A DNA stretch of 64,000 bases, from NCBI GenBank assembly GCA_942486035.1, contig CALNXK010000098.1:1296001-1360000 (forward strand), in the 5' to 3' direction. This document shows positions 44,883-51,025 of the stretch, one piece after another. Origin of the DNA: Porites lobata. Taxonomy: Eukaryota > Cnidaria > Anthozoa > Scleractinia > Poritidae. Each line of letters opens with the position of its first letter. Positions within the stretch are counted from its first letter, which is position 1. The position numbers and the translations under genes were made by a program. The notes under the pieces are model-generated. The model ran no database searches and was not told the origin of the DNA. It saw nothing but the letters and a program-made list of their open reading frames with translations.

Positions 44883-47572
44883 AAAGACCCTGAGTGTTGG
44901 TCCGGCCGGGGTTTGAACCTACGGCCTCCCGCTCAGCAGACCGGTGCTCTCCCAACTGAGCTAACCGGGCGGCGGTTAGGTCCCTTATCCTGTACGGGGA
45001 GGTCCCTTATCCTGTACCATTACCCTTTACAGTGCCAAGATCACATTTATTACATCAGGTCATTTCATATCATTTTTGTTTGTCATTCAGAATTTAAAAT
45101 TTTACTTTTTTACTACAAATAGCAAAAGCTTATCTAGGTGGGAAGAGCAAGTTACACACACTCACCATCTCAGAGCTTTGCTCATCCTCAAAATACTGAG
45201 ACTTACCAACACTTGTTTACAGGCTTCAAAATCAAATGGTGTGCAGGGGTTCCAATCAAATGTGCGACTTTGAGCTCCACTTATTCCAGTATATCTGTTG
45301 ACCAGTAATACATTCTTTGGCAAACTTCTGCTATATGAAAGCTAAATTAACATCCCCACCCCAAGCAGCCACTGGGCATTAGATTGTTTGTAAAATTGCT
45401 GTTACATTCCCCACTACCTGAACCAACAAGCCGTTAACAGATCAATGCCCTTCATACAGTAGGTCCATTTTGGGTGATCAAATGCCTCTACCCTGGGGAA
45501 ATTAAGAAGGAGCTACCTTACTCCTTGAACTATTAACGTAGCTTTCTAATATGCTCTCAAAGCTGAGTCTGCAGACAGAGCAAAGCTTGCCTACTCCTTT
45601 GCTTTTAAGCCAAGCTGCCACAAAGCTATAATTATCTTTCCCTTTACAATACTCCAAAATTGCCATGTCGGCCTTGACAATGCCCTGTGCAAGCGCACCC
45701 CAATGTATCATAAGAAATCAAAGCTAGGGGTCACCTTTCCCACCACCAGGAAGAGGGGATGTTGAAGCTTCACTATGACCAATTCATCAAACCAAGTAAA
45801 GAACAAAATGTGTGCCGTCATCAACCAAATCAAATCAAGTGTACAGGCAATACCCTGTTTATAAATAAGACAGACTCGCACAAAAATATATACCCAGTTT
45901 ACAACAGACTCAAGGGAAACAAGATTGCTCTTACATCAGCATTAAGTCTTGTTTGCTTGGAGATTAGATCGAGAAATGAGGAGGGGATTAATTCTACACG
46001 AAACAGGATTTACTCACTAAAGGTTTTTTACTTCCTACTTTATCGACGTCAATACTTTTTGTTTGTTTCTGAATTGATTTAGTATGCGTGCTAGTGACGA
46101 CCGGAAATACGTCTGCAGTTGCAGGCTATGTGCGTGAGAAATTACATCATTGCCAGAGACCAAAAAAGTGATTTACATGGCACGTCATTTCAATCATCAC
46201 CAGAAATAAACAGCACGCTCATCACAAGACCTATTTGCATACAATGAAAGTTTACAACAACCAACCATCACAGTTTTGCTAATTAAGATTCTTATTTTTT
46301 TTCGACCACTTTGTAGCGTTCACTTGTTCCAAAGTAATCAACACTTTCACGCGATAAAATTCGTGGACATTTCGGAAAAGCTCTAAATTTAATCTTTCCT
46401 AAGCTTTCTTCACAAAACCTGATCACGCAACGATTCTTAGTCCCAGTTTCCACAGTCTCCGCAAGGAACACCTGGCACAATGACCCCCTTTTGTGTCCTA
46501 AATAAGGTGAAAAATGCATTGCAGATTATGATTCTCGCTGCTTACGCAAGCAAGACTAATTAATACCCTGTTTAGGACAGAGAGGTCTCAAAAACCATAC
46601 CCTGTCCAGCAGCACATAATCGTAAAGGCAAAAGAAGGGAGTACCCTCCCCCCTCCCCCCCCCCACCTGGGGGAATTTCTGCCACTTTAATTCACTCAGT
46701 TTTAGCATGAGCTCATTGAAACATAGCGTTTACGATTTGATTTCAGTTGTATATTTCATTCTTTAAAATAATTGAGATAGTATCCCAACCAAAATAAACA
46801 GTTAATGCCTAAGTGCAGGCTATTGTAGGAAACAACTACATTAAAATAACAAATGACAGCTACAGCTAGTGCTAATTAATAGGCCATTTGCACTAAGAGG
46901 TCACATGACCAATGCTTCCTTTAAACAATGACTTGGAATCCTGTTGATGACAAAAATTGACAGAGCGCATAAAAATCATCTTACACTGGAAATTTGAGAG
47001 GAAACGCATTTAAGGGAGATATTTTATGGCACTTTGATATTTCAACAAAGTAGTATGATTTGTATTGGCCGCCATGTTGGAGGGAATACTGACTTGCCCT
47101 CCAACATGGTCGCCAACCTACTTTTTGCTTGTATCTTGTTAAACGTTTGATAGTTACACTCAGATGTGCTGTATATGTTACCACATCATCTTTTCAACAA
47201 TTTCCTTGAAGTTTAAGTGCAAAATTTATGTTCGGAAAGAGGTCATTCATTGTTTTAAAAATCACATTTTGGTCACGTGACCAGCCACGAACTTACTCAT
47301 TTTAAGAAAATGGTGCGGGTTTGAAAAACTAAATCACTGTTATTTTGTATAAGATGTGACCCACTAATCGTTTTTTGAAGGCAAAATCATATAACTTTCA
47401 TTTTCACTAACTTTGGCGAATCTCCTCCATCTGCCGGCTTCAAATTGACGATCGATCCGTTCTTAAACTTGCAAGAACACGTGTCGACTCTTTCACAGGT
47501 TTCCTCTGATATGCAACCTGCTATGACCATCATAAAGATGCTCACTGCAAGAGAAGTCCTTGCACTTGCCAT
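21213..47572 (-). CDS. cation-dependent mannose-6-phosphate receptor-like membrane protein
   Basis: Seven exons (47572-47412, 45294-45207, 41610-41489, 37893-37800, 29194-29109, 28628-28499, 21293-21213) join in frame with phases 2,0,2,0,2,0. They give exactly 253 residues; human M6PR has 277. Order: signal peptide (MASARTSLAV..., about 1-22), MRH lectin domain (about 26-166), one membrane span (about 179-200) and a cytosolic tail. By eye against human M6PR the pocket residues are kept: Gln86 (SCQ), Arg124 (split codon), Glu146 and Tyr155. LSPGSILLI matches human LSVGSILLV. PNYSFWADIPFLVKDGVVF matches PHLAFWQDLGNLVADGCDF, including the FW sorting motif. The family carries lysosomal enzymes from Golgi to endosomes. 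The human acidic dileucine end is absent; the tail ends in GYAEI with two cysteines. Ligand specificity is unproven. Confidence 0.85.
21413..21711. mobile_element. Mutator-like MITE, TAGCCTGCAG ends, 9-bp TSD
   Basis: A 299-bp element flanked by exact 9-bp duplications GTGAGTAAC (21404-21412 and 21712-21720). The ends TAGCCTGCAGTACAGGCG and CGCCTGCACTGCACTGCTA are imperfect inverted repeats. The interior has a polypurine/polypyrimidine stretch. Confidence 0.85.
22127..22504. mobile_element. MITE with AGGTGATGYTACACG ends, carrying a nested element
   Basis: AGGTGATGCTACACGGGACG with TTAGCGCAA on the left mirrors TTGCGCTAA and CGTCTCGTGTAACATCACCT on the right. Without its 223-bp passenger and one TA, the host element is about 153 bp. 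Confidence 0.8.
22220..22442. mobile_element. palindromic TA-flanked MITE with AAGACGCGTCTT arrays, nested
   Basis: The ends GGGCCATTTATACGAGG and its inverse are flanked by TA. The element carries five perfect copies of the 12-bp palindrome AAGACGCGTCTT and decayed variants. It is inserted in the AGGTGATG MITE. Confidence 0.88.
22553..23038. mobile_element. GGGAGCTTAAG MITE copy 3, interrupted
   Basis: Left end GAAGCTTAAGCAACGACGAC is slightly decayed; the right end is lost at the junction with copy 4. The body is split by a 123-bp foldback. Removing it restores the family sequence TTTTGTCGAGRAYGGGAACA. Confidence 0.8.
22722..22844. mobile_element. foldback element, TAACCTGAGATCAGG type, 9-bp TSD, nested
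   Basis: TAACCTGAGATCAGGCTCAA mirrors TTGGGCCTGATCTCAGGTTA. The flanks GTCGAGGAT and GTCGAGAAT are a 9-bp duplication with one mismatch. The copy of the host MITE at 23043 shows the uninterrupted site. Confidence 0.85.
23043..23406. mobile_element. GGGAGCTTAAG MITE copy 4
   Basis: Complete copy of about 364 bp, ends GGGAGCTTAAGCAAC and GTCGCTTAAGCTCTC, TA on both sides. It directly abuts copy 3 on the left and copy 5 on the right. Confidence 0.88.
23412..23776. mobile_element. GGGACTTTAAG MITE copy 5 (variant ends)
   Basis: Related to the GGGAGCTTAAG family in its interior, but its ends read GGGACTTTAAGATC and GATCTTTAAGTCCC. TA flanks are present. It forms the left arm of a palindrome of about 730 bp with copy 6. 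Confidence 0.85.
23782..24140. mobile_element. GGGACTTTAAG MITE copy 6, inverted relative to copy 5
   Basis: This is the reverse complement of copy 5 over almost its full length, ending TTTTAAAGTCCC plus TA. Its left end carries AAGCTCCCTA, the end of the other MITE subtype, so the junction is chimeric. Confidence 0.8.
24390..24567 (+). other. candidate exon of unknown gene, antisense in receptor intron 6
   Basis: An open frame of 59 codons plus one base is bounded by a pyrimidine-rich acceptor (TTTCTTTACAAAG) and a strong donor (TTCAAG|GTAAGC). It encodes AFLRDESNLGLHQL...GIFRMYTLQSFDGHTVIF, which I do not recognise. No partner exon was identified. Confidence 0.2.
25190..25262. repeat. dispersed repeat, ATATATAGATTTAG type
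   Basis: The segment with ATATAGATTTAGCCAGGGCT and GAGGCTCCCATTA is closely matched at 61893-61965. It is a dispersed repeat of unknown class. Confidence 0.5.
26891..27260. repeat. two-unit tandem repeat (about 220 and 150 bp)
   Basis: The order GTCAGCGGA, ACCTCGA, GACAC.TGAGC, GCGATA.GGTCA, ATACTGGTCAG and GACAGCTGTCAATTGA is repeated from 26891 and from 27110. The units have diverged by perhaps 15-20 percent. No coding potential. Confidence 0.7.
27349..27588. repeat. low-complexity cluster: CGTA run, CG hairpin, C tract
   Basis: It holds a CGTACGTACGTACG run, then the hairpin CGCGCGCTTCGCGCGCG near 27437-27453, and a C tract of about 20 ending near 27588. The C tract is likely length-variable or mis-assembled. 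Confidence 0.6.
28075..28469. mobile_element. piggyBac-like MITE, TTAA target duplication
   Basis: The ends AGGAGCTGTGTCA and TGACACAGCCCCT are flanked on both sides by TTAA. The element is 395 bp, AT-rich and non-coding. It lies just 30 bp from the 3' side of receptor exon 6 (28499). Confidence 0.8.
28499..28628 (-). CDS. exon 6 of the M6PR-like receptor, membrane span and FW tail
   Basis: It encodes FFPLLLMYFIIGILVNRYG and the proximal tail with SFWADI. The acceptor is CTTTACAG and the donor AAG|GTAAAT. Confidence 0.88.
29109..29194 (-). CDS. exon 5 of the M6PR-like receptor, MRH end and start of membrane span
   Basis: It encodes SGMFHSKYCC, a Gly/Ser linker and LSPGSILLI. The acceptor is TTTTACAG and the donor AT|GTAAGG, phase 2. 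Confidence 0.85.
30312..30372 (-). repeat. tRNA-derived SINE head fragment
   Basis: On the minus strand GGTGTAGTGGTTAGG resembles an A box and GCTGGGTTCGATA a B box, with spacing close to a tRNA. The acceptor stem does not pair and no CCA context exists, so this is a SINE fragment and not a tRNA gene. Confidence 0.5.
30961..31030. repeat. tandem duplication of a 32-bp unit
   Basis: GGTTAAATGCAATGCATTGT followed by GGTAAAAAGTG occurs twice in a row, with a decayed third half-unit before it. Confidence 0.75.
31190..31640 (+). pseudogene. non-LTR retrotransposon reverse transcriptase fragment
   Basis: With frameshifts and stops, the plus strand reads LFNIFLNDLEIGHTSVT, then NPSKCKELIFRKK and SYKDLSLLGVTFQGD. 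This is the end of the RT palm and the following region in Jockey/CR1-like elements. The YADD catalytic segment is destroyed. It is a dead fragment in receptor intron 4. Confidence 0.75.
33411..33644. mobile_element. MITE with CCAGTTGTTCRAAG ends, inserted in a TIR arm
   Basis: The ends CCAGGTTGTTCAAAG and TTCAAACAACTGGGCC are inverted. The flanking CCTGGG is duplicated (33405-33410, 33645-33650). The opposite arm near 36,625 shows the uninterrupted sequence CCTGGGCTGTTTG (inverted). Another copy lies at about 48639-49460. Confidence 0.8.
34044..34975. mobile_element. TIR element with repeated GGACTGC ends
   Basis: Left end CCAGTCAGCATAAAACATGG is followed by GGACTGC repeated about four times. 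The right end is its inverse (AAGTCCGCAGTCTGC, then TTTTATACTGACTGG). It spans about 930 bp with no coding region seen. Confidence 0.7.
35254..36265. mobile_element. mariner/IS630-like transposon relic
   Basis: The ends CAGGGTGTTTCAAAAGTTCG and its inverse are flanked by TA. The 1012-bp length fits a mariner with an internal deletion. Decayed transposase sequence lies on the minus strand inside it. Confidence 0.8.
35375..35870 (-). pseudogene. decayed mariner/IS630-type transposase
   Basis: On the minus strand the helix-turn-helix part is readable as KPRSRWPVFFTN, HNVKVLNTTVWRYVTNKG, a stop in place of Trp, then KALKRN. WIIVDETF follows, resembling the catalytic DE segment. Stops, frameshifts and a deletion make it non-functional. 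Confidence 0.65.
36791..39779. other. receptor intron 4/3 sequence around exon 4
   Basis: Apart from exon 4 (37800-37893) I see AT-rich sequence only. A 64-codon plus-strand ORF at 38488-38682 has a CPEC knuckle but no recognised family and no splice support. Confidence 0.35.
37800..37893 (-). CDS. exon 4 of the M6PR-like receptor, with pocket Glu and Tyr
   Basis: It starts by completing the Arg codon, then reads QTKITLKCDHTTNG...SFTEDKVGSLSIY and ends TAT|GTAAGT. Confidence 0.85.
39780..41130. repeat. dispersed repeat, copy 1 (intron 3 of receptor)
   Basis: It is homologous to 48299-49725, sharing long segments such as AGAGATATACATGAGTGTAA, TTCAAAAAGGCTTTTGCTG and GGTCTGGAAAA. Copy 1 carries a TTAA-flanked insertion that copy 2 lacks at this place. 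Confidence 0.75.
39989..40742. mobile_element. TTAA-flanked MITE, copy with internal palindrome
   Basis: TTAA then CCTATTCACCCCTGAG on the left, and CAGGGATGAATGGG then TTAA on the right. Inside, about 40057-40263 is a near-perfect palindrome of the end region (AAAGATCTCTTCA on both sides), an extra inversion not present in the 48665 copy. Confidence 0.8.
41489..41610 (-). CDS. exon 3 of the M6PR-like receptor, with pocket Gln
   Basis: Acceptor TTTCTCAG and donor AG|GTATGA bound SCQITNDAQYPAGT, FSVDSEGNVVITYG and the first two bases of the pocket Arg codon. Confidence 0.88.
41700..43410. other. receptor intron 2, no element recognised
   Basis: AT-rich sequence without supported exon, RNA gene or clear inverted repeat. 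A short stretch near 42960 (AGCAACAACGGCAACGA) recalls the GGGAGCTTAAG MITE end but is too short to call. Confidence 0.3.
43413..43468. repeat. microsatellite (CATA)n
   Basis: Repeated CATACATACATA with interruptions. It is probably polymorphic. Confidence 0.85.
43610..44289 (-). pseudogene. non-LTR retrotransposon ORF2 C-terminal fragment
   Basis: The minus strand is open for about 120 codons: LDIFGMTIDNILNFDSHI, then YKAFILPHFYYCSSVWHFCG and LEAVNKYILRFIL. It continues after a frameshift with NKRLQNFLILIYKSLF. This is the region after the RT catalytic core of Jockey/CR1-like elements. It is a truncated, inactive copy in receptor intron 2. Confidence 0.8.
44550..44980 (-). mobile_element. 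tRNA-derived SINE with conserved central domain
   Basis: On the minus strand a tRNA-like head lies at about 44975-44892: A box TTAGCTCAGTTGGGAGAGCA and B box GTTCAAACCCC. Downstream are GATAAGGACGATAAACCGTA, GGGACGTTAAAGAACCCAC and GGGCACGTAGTGCCC. That block resembles the deeply conserved central domain of eumetazoan SINEs (the Nin type). The head keeps Pol III boxes but is not a tRNA gene. Confidence 0.8.
45207..45294 (-). CDS. exon 2 of the M6PR-like receptor
   Basis: It encodes YTGISGAQ...FDWNPCTPF and ends TTG|GTAAGT. A second acceptor (TATAGCAG, 45325 area) would add ten residues in frame. CAACAG|A was chosen because it aligns exactly with the paralogue FTQIPGAE...FEWNPCTPL. Confidence 0.8.
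46878..47290. repeat. MITE-like repeat with a 46-bp central palindrome
   Basis: GGTCACATGACCA near the left and GGTCACGTGACCA near the right mark the outer parts. The centre (47067-47115) pairs GGCCGCCATGTTGGAGGG with CCCTCCAACATGGTCGCC. It lies just upstream of receptor exon 1, in intron 1. Confidence 0.5.
47412..47572 (-). CDS. exon 1 of the M6PR-like receptor: signal peptide and MRH start
   Basis: It encodes the signal peptide and the first MRH cysteines (CERVDTCSCKFKNGS). The ATG at 47572 is the first in frame. The donor CCAAA|GTTAGT leaves phase 2, as in the paralogue. Confidence 0.8.
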
Positions 47573-48003
47573 TTCTCCCGGAACTCTACTCGTGACTTCA
47601 GGGCAGACTCGTACCCAGCCGTCACTGCTGAAATAATGCGCGCAAAGGCGCTTGGGAAGGAAGGAGAAACGGTGACGTCGATAATGCAACGCGAACTCGC
47701 TTAAACCTTCCCATCAATCATCGCGCAAACAAGTACCGAAGTCCCCAGGGTCATCTCCCTTTTCCGCTGCCGATGACGTCTTTTTACTACTCGGAGACCA
47801 GAACCATTTTCGTTTTTTCTTTCATATGTAAATTTGGTAATCCCAATGAAGTTTAAATAACAAAAGTCCTAATTTGCACACGAACGCAAAACCCTGAAGG
47901 ATTCTGGTAGCAGTAGTAAAATGACGCCATCGTGCAAATGGCCTATGAGAAAACGAGACGCTGGGGGACCGCTAGGGACGTCTGGGGACTAGCCTGCATA
48001 ACA

Positions 48004-48037
48004 GCATGGATAATAGAAAGTCTTTCTATTATCCATG
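48004..48037. repeat. perfect short hairpin
   Basis: CATGGATAATAGAAAG and CTTTCTATTATCCATG are separated by one base. It lies about 430 bp upstream of the receptor start codon, next to a TAGCCTGC motif. Confidence 0.6.
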
Positions 48038-48638
48038 ATAACAGGCGCTTTATGAGCCAAGCGAGAGGAACGCGGCATTTTGCGCGAAGCGCGAAACGAA
48101 TACGAAGCGCGTTCGCACTCGTTTTTCTTCTCTTCTTCAGTTTCGTTCGCCTCTCCACGTCTTCCTCCCCTTTTTTGTTGCTGCTAGGCAGCTAGCGTTT
48201 TTTTTCGTTCCAGGAAAAAGTGATCATAACTGATAGAATGGTCATATAGTGGGGTTCTTAGCCATACCATAGGATTATTTTCCTCATAAATTATTGAGCT
48301 ATGAGAAAGGCAAAAAGCCATACGTGCAATCTACGATACTGAGAAAACAGCTGATTCCCGGCTCTATTGCACACAAGCCAGTCATACCATAAAAAGATAC
48401 TCATGTCTCTATTGAACTTAAGAGATATACATGAGTGTAAATAGAGATCTTTAAAGAATTCAAAAAGGCTTTTGCTGATAATTCACTGCTTATTACTCCT
48501 GAAAGATAACATTTTAAAATAAACCGGAACGGCTGTGCTGTGATTGTTTACACAGGGTTCGTACAGATTCTTGGCTCTAAAATCAGTTCAAGATTGTTTC
48601 CAGATTTTTTTCAAAACAATCATTTCTTTTTCCAGACT

Positions 48639-49460
48639 CAAGGGCCGAGTTGTTCGAAGCTGGGTTAACCCATTCGCTCCTGGAGATTTTGCCGAAAAAC
48701 GCGTTCTGAAGCTAGTCGAGTGGTTTTCTGGTCACTGTCGTGCTATAAAGAGCTAAAACTTACCACAAACCGGTTTACAGGTCGTACACTTGGCGGCCTT
48801 CTGATCCAGATGCAAAATATCAGCTTGCGAAGTTCGGGCATGCGCAGAAAGCAAAATTTCGACATTTTCGCTTTCTCTCCTCCCTTCTTTTTTCGCTTTT
48901 CTTGCCTCATTTTTTTTTCTCTTGCTGGGCATTTAGTAGGCTTCATTTTGGTGGGAAGAGTTTTTAGGAAAGCTTTTAGGATCTTAGGATTAGGTGAAAG
49001 GAAAGGTAGGTGGGTAATGGAACATGATTTTCATGGAGATTTTCAGGTCCTTGTCACGTGGTTTTTTGCTTCTTTCTCCGGTGTCCTTGACTGAATTGTG
49101 CTCATTCTGGTATGCTTTGAAAGATCTCTTCACTCTGCACAAGTTAGCGAAGAAAGTTGTCCTTGACCGTTAAAACTGATGACGTCACAAAGGGTAGAAA
49201 GGACCTGGATCCGCACGGGCGGTTACGGGCGGTTCAGGGGCGAATGGGTTAAGATAACCCAGGGTTCGTGCGAAATTTGAATTTCAGATCCGGAAAGCTT
49301 AAATAGCATATTCAGTCAACAATATGATGACTGGATGATCTTAGAAGAACAGAGAAAATTATCCGTGAAAATGCTTTCAATAAAAGAAGAAGTTAAGAAA
49401 CCAGGATTAAAATTCAACCTCAAGTTAGCGCTAATCGACCTTCGAACAACTGGGCCCAGG
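48639..49460. mobile_element. CCAGTTGTTCRAAG MITE with a TTAA element inside
   Basis: GGGCCGAGTTGTTCGAAG and CTTCGAACAACTGGGCCC-like ends. Its core matches 33411-33644. It is split by the element at 48665-49252. Confidence 0.75.
48665..49252. mobile_element. TTAA-flanked MITE, second copy
   Basis: TTAA, CCCATTCGCTCCTG ... CAGGGGCGAATGGG, TTAA. The copy of its host at 33,430 reads GGGTTAAGATAA without the insertion, so TTAA is a proven target duplication. This points to piggyBac-type transposition. Confidence 0.88.
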
Positions 49461-49727
49461 TTATCAAACAGGTGATCAATAGAAAAGCAGGAACAAAGCT
49501 TTTTCATGATGCACTGCAAACATGCATATACGGCTGAGATTGAATAAGATCTGATCAAAACGAAAAACAACTCACTTTTACAGCAATTTGTAGCTTTGAA
49601 AAAAAGCTCAAGACTTTTTACCATTTTTCAAGACTTTATCCCTATTTTCCAGCCTTTTTCCAGGTCTGGAAAATTGCTGGGCATATTTCTAGGCTTTTTC
49701 AAGAATTCAAGACTCTGTGCCAACCTT

Positions 49728-50085
49728 GTTTAAGCAACAAGGACGGCGACGACTACGAAAACGTCACTTTAAAAGCGAATTCGCGTTGCCTCAAACTTTA
49801 TCACGCTTATTCCATATCACATGCATCTCGTTTAATTCGTCAAAAGTTAGCAAATTTTTTTGGAGTTGAATTCTAAAGGACGGTATCAAAGTTCAGGAAA
49901 AGAAAAAACAAAGTTGTTGTCGTGTGTACCCGTCCTCGACAAAACGGGAAATTAGGCACTTTCACGTTGTAGTCGTGCAACTACGGCAAAATAAAGAAAT
50001 GAACAAAAAGGCGTGATGTTGTTGTTTTGCTAATATAAACCTATTGCTTTTTTGGCGTTCTCGTTGCCTTTGCCGTTGCCGTCCT
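49728..50085. mobile_element. GGGAGCTTAAG MITE copy 7, ends decayed
   Basis: The interior matches the family well (TTTAAGCAAC, CGTCACTT, GAATTCGCGTT, GGAGTTGAATTCTAAAG, TTGCCGTTGCCGTC), but both outermost ends are lost. Confidence 0.75.
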
Positions 50086-50125
50086 ATTATGTCCTCAACG
50101 ATGTCCTGATCATGCCATAGGAATT

Positions 50126-50394
50126 TAGGCCCCGTCCACTCGTATCCGGGTATTTTTGACATGGAATTGGATGTCTACGCTCGATTTCCACCGTCTCCTG
50201 GGTCCGGTCTTTGTTTTCCTGAGCAGCGTCTGGTAATCGAGCCCAGGAATTTTCTTTCTCCGTTTAAAAAAAGAAATGCTTAGCGTATTCAAATCGTTTT
50301 CACCCGTGCACATGAAAACGCTAAAAGAATGTGCGTAATGCTAGTAGCATATGATGTATGATCATCGTCCGTTTTCGTCCGTCCACGGGTAGAT
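50126..50394. repeat. probable MITE with CCCGTCCAC ends
   Basis: GGCCCCGTCCACTCGTATCC on the left and CGTCCGTCCACGGG on the right look like the ends of a hAT-type non-autonomous element. The inverted match is short, so the call is weak. Confidence 0.35.
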
Positions 50395-50772
50395 GAGAAG
50401 CCAGTGTATTAAAAAGATGTCGACAAGCTCTGTTTCGTGGGGACACGTGAGGATTCAATGCTAGGGCTCTTAAACAGAGTGCATGGGTAAATTTATTGGC
50501 AAAGCTTCTCGACTCTGTTGTTGCGCCCTTTCTTTCTGGAGCTGGGGTAATCCCTTATATAACTTTACACGTACAATCATAGACTGAATTTTTTGACGAG
50601 AATGAATAAAGCAATAATCAATCTGTCAAGCAGTGCTCAAAGCACATGAATTATGAGGGTTCAAGTCTCTCTCACCTTGCCGCTCGTTGGGGGGTGGAGC
50701 TAAGAGACAGATGACATTTCAGACTAGTTACTTGTGTGATTTATTAATAAGGGTTGTCACTGAGGATTGAGC

Positions 50773-50778
50773 TTTATT
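50773..50778 (-). promoter_or_regulatory. candidate poly(A) signal of the secreted MRH gene
   Basis: AATAAA on the minus strand, about 150 nt after the stop at 50930. A second AATAAA lies near 50740. This supports exon 5 as the true terminal exon. Confidence 0.5.
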
Positions 50779-50929
50779 TTGTCATTACAGTTCAGCAAGG
50801 CTTAGAATAATGCGACGCCACCAGTTGCCTGTGCGACCACAATTTCATGGCCCGACCATGGTGTATCAACGGGTTCCATTAAAGCTTGATTCACTGTTGA
50901 AGTGAGAGTTACGTTACTGTCACTGTAAC

Positions 50930-51025
50930 TCAGTTGATCACTTTATCGTTCTGTAGCAGAGGGTTACCAGGCAGAGTGTGTTGAGTTGGATAGGCACAGG
51001 CGAATTTGGAAGTAAATGTTCCAGT
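50930..51025 (-). CDS. exon 5 (terminal) of the secreted MRH gene
   Basis: Acceptor ACTTTTCAG, then TGTFTSKFACAYPTQ, a polar end and TGA. A GT that could serve as a donor occurs inside (CTGCCTG|GTAACC) but no matching downstream membrane exon was seen down to 47.7 kb. Confidence 0.78.
   Translation of the reverse strand, partial: TGTFTSKFACAYPTQHTLPGNPLLQNDKVIN

Larger units (their letters stand above)
48299..49725. repeat. dispersed repeat, copy 2 (between the two MRH genes)
   Basis: Homologous to 39780-41130. It lacks the TTAA insertion of copy 1 at 48,500 but carries a different nested insertion at 48639-49460. Confidence 0.75.

Noticed and set aside
44892..44975. Possible tRNA gene with clear A and B boxes.
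   Set aside because: The acceptor stem does not close and a conserved SINE body follows, so it was called a SINE head.
47387..47689. Longer 100-residue reading of receptor exon 1.
   Set aside because: The upstream start is TTG and the downstream end is intron sequence. The ATG at 47572 gives a proper signal peptide and the donor at 47411 matches the paralogue phase.
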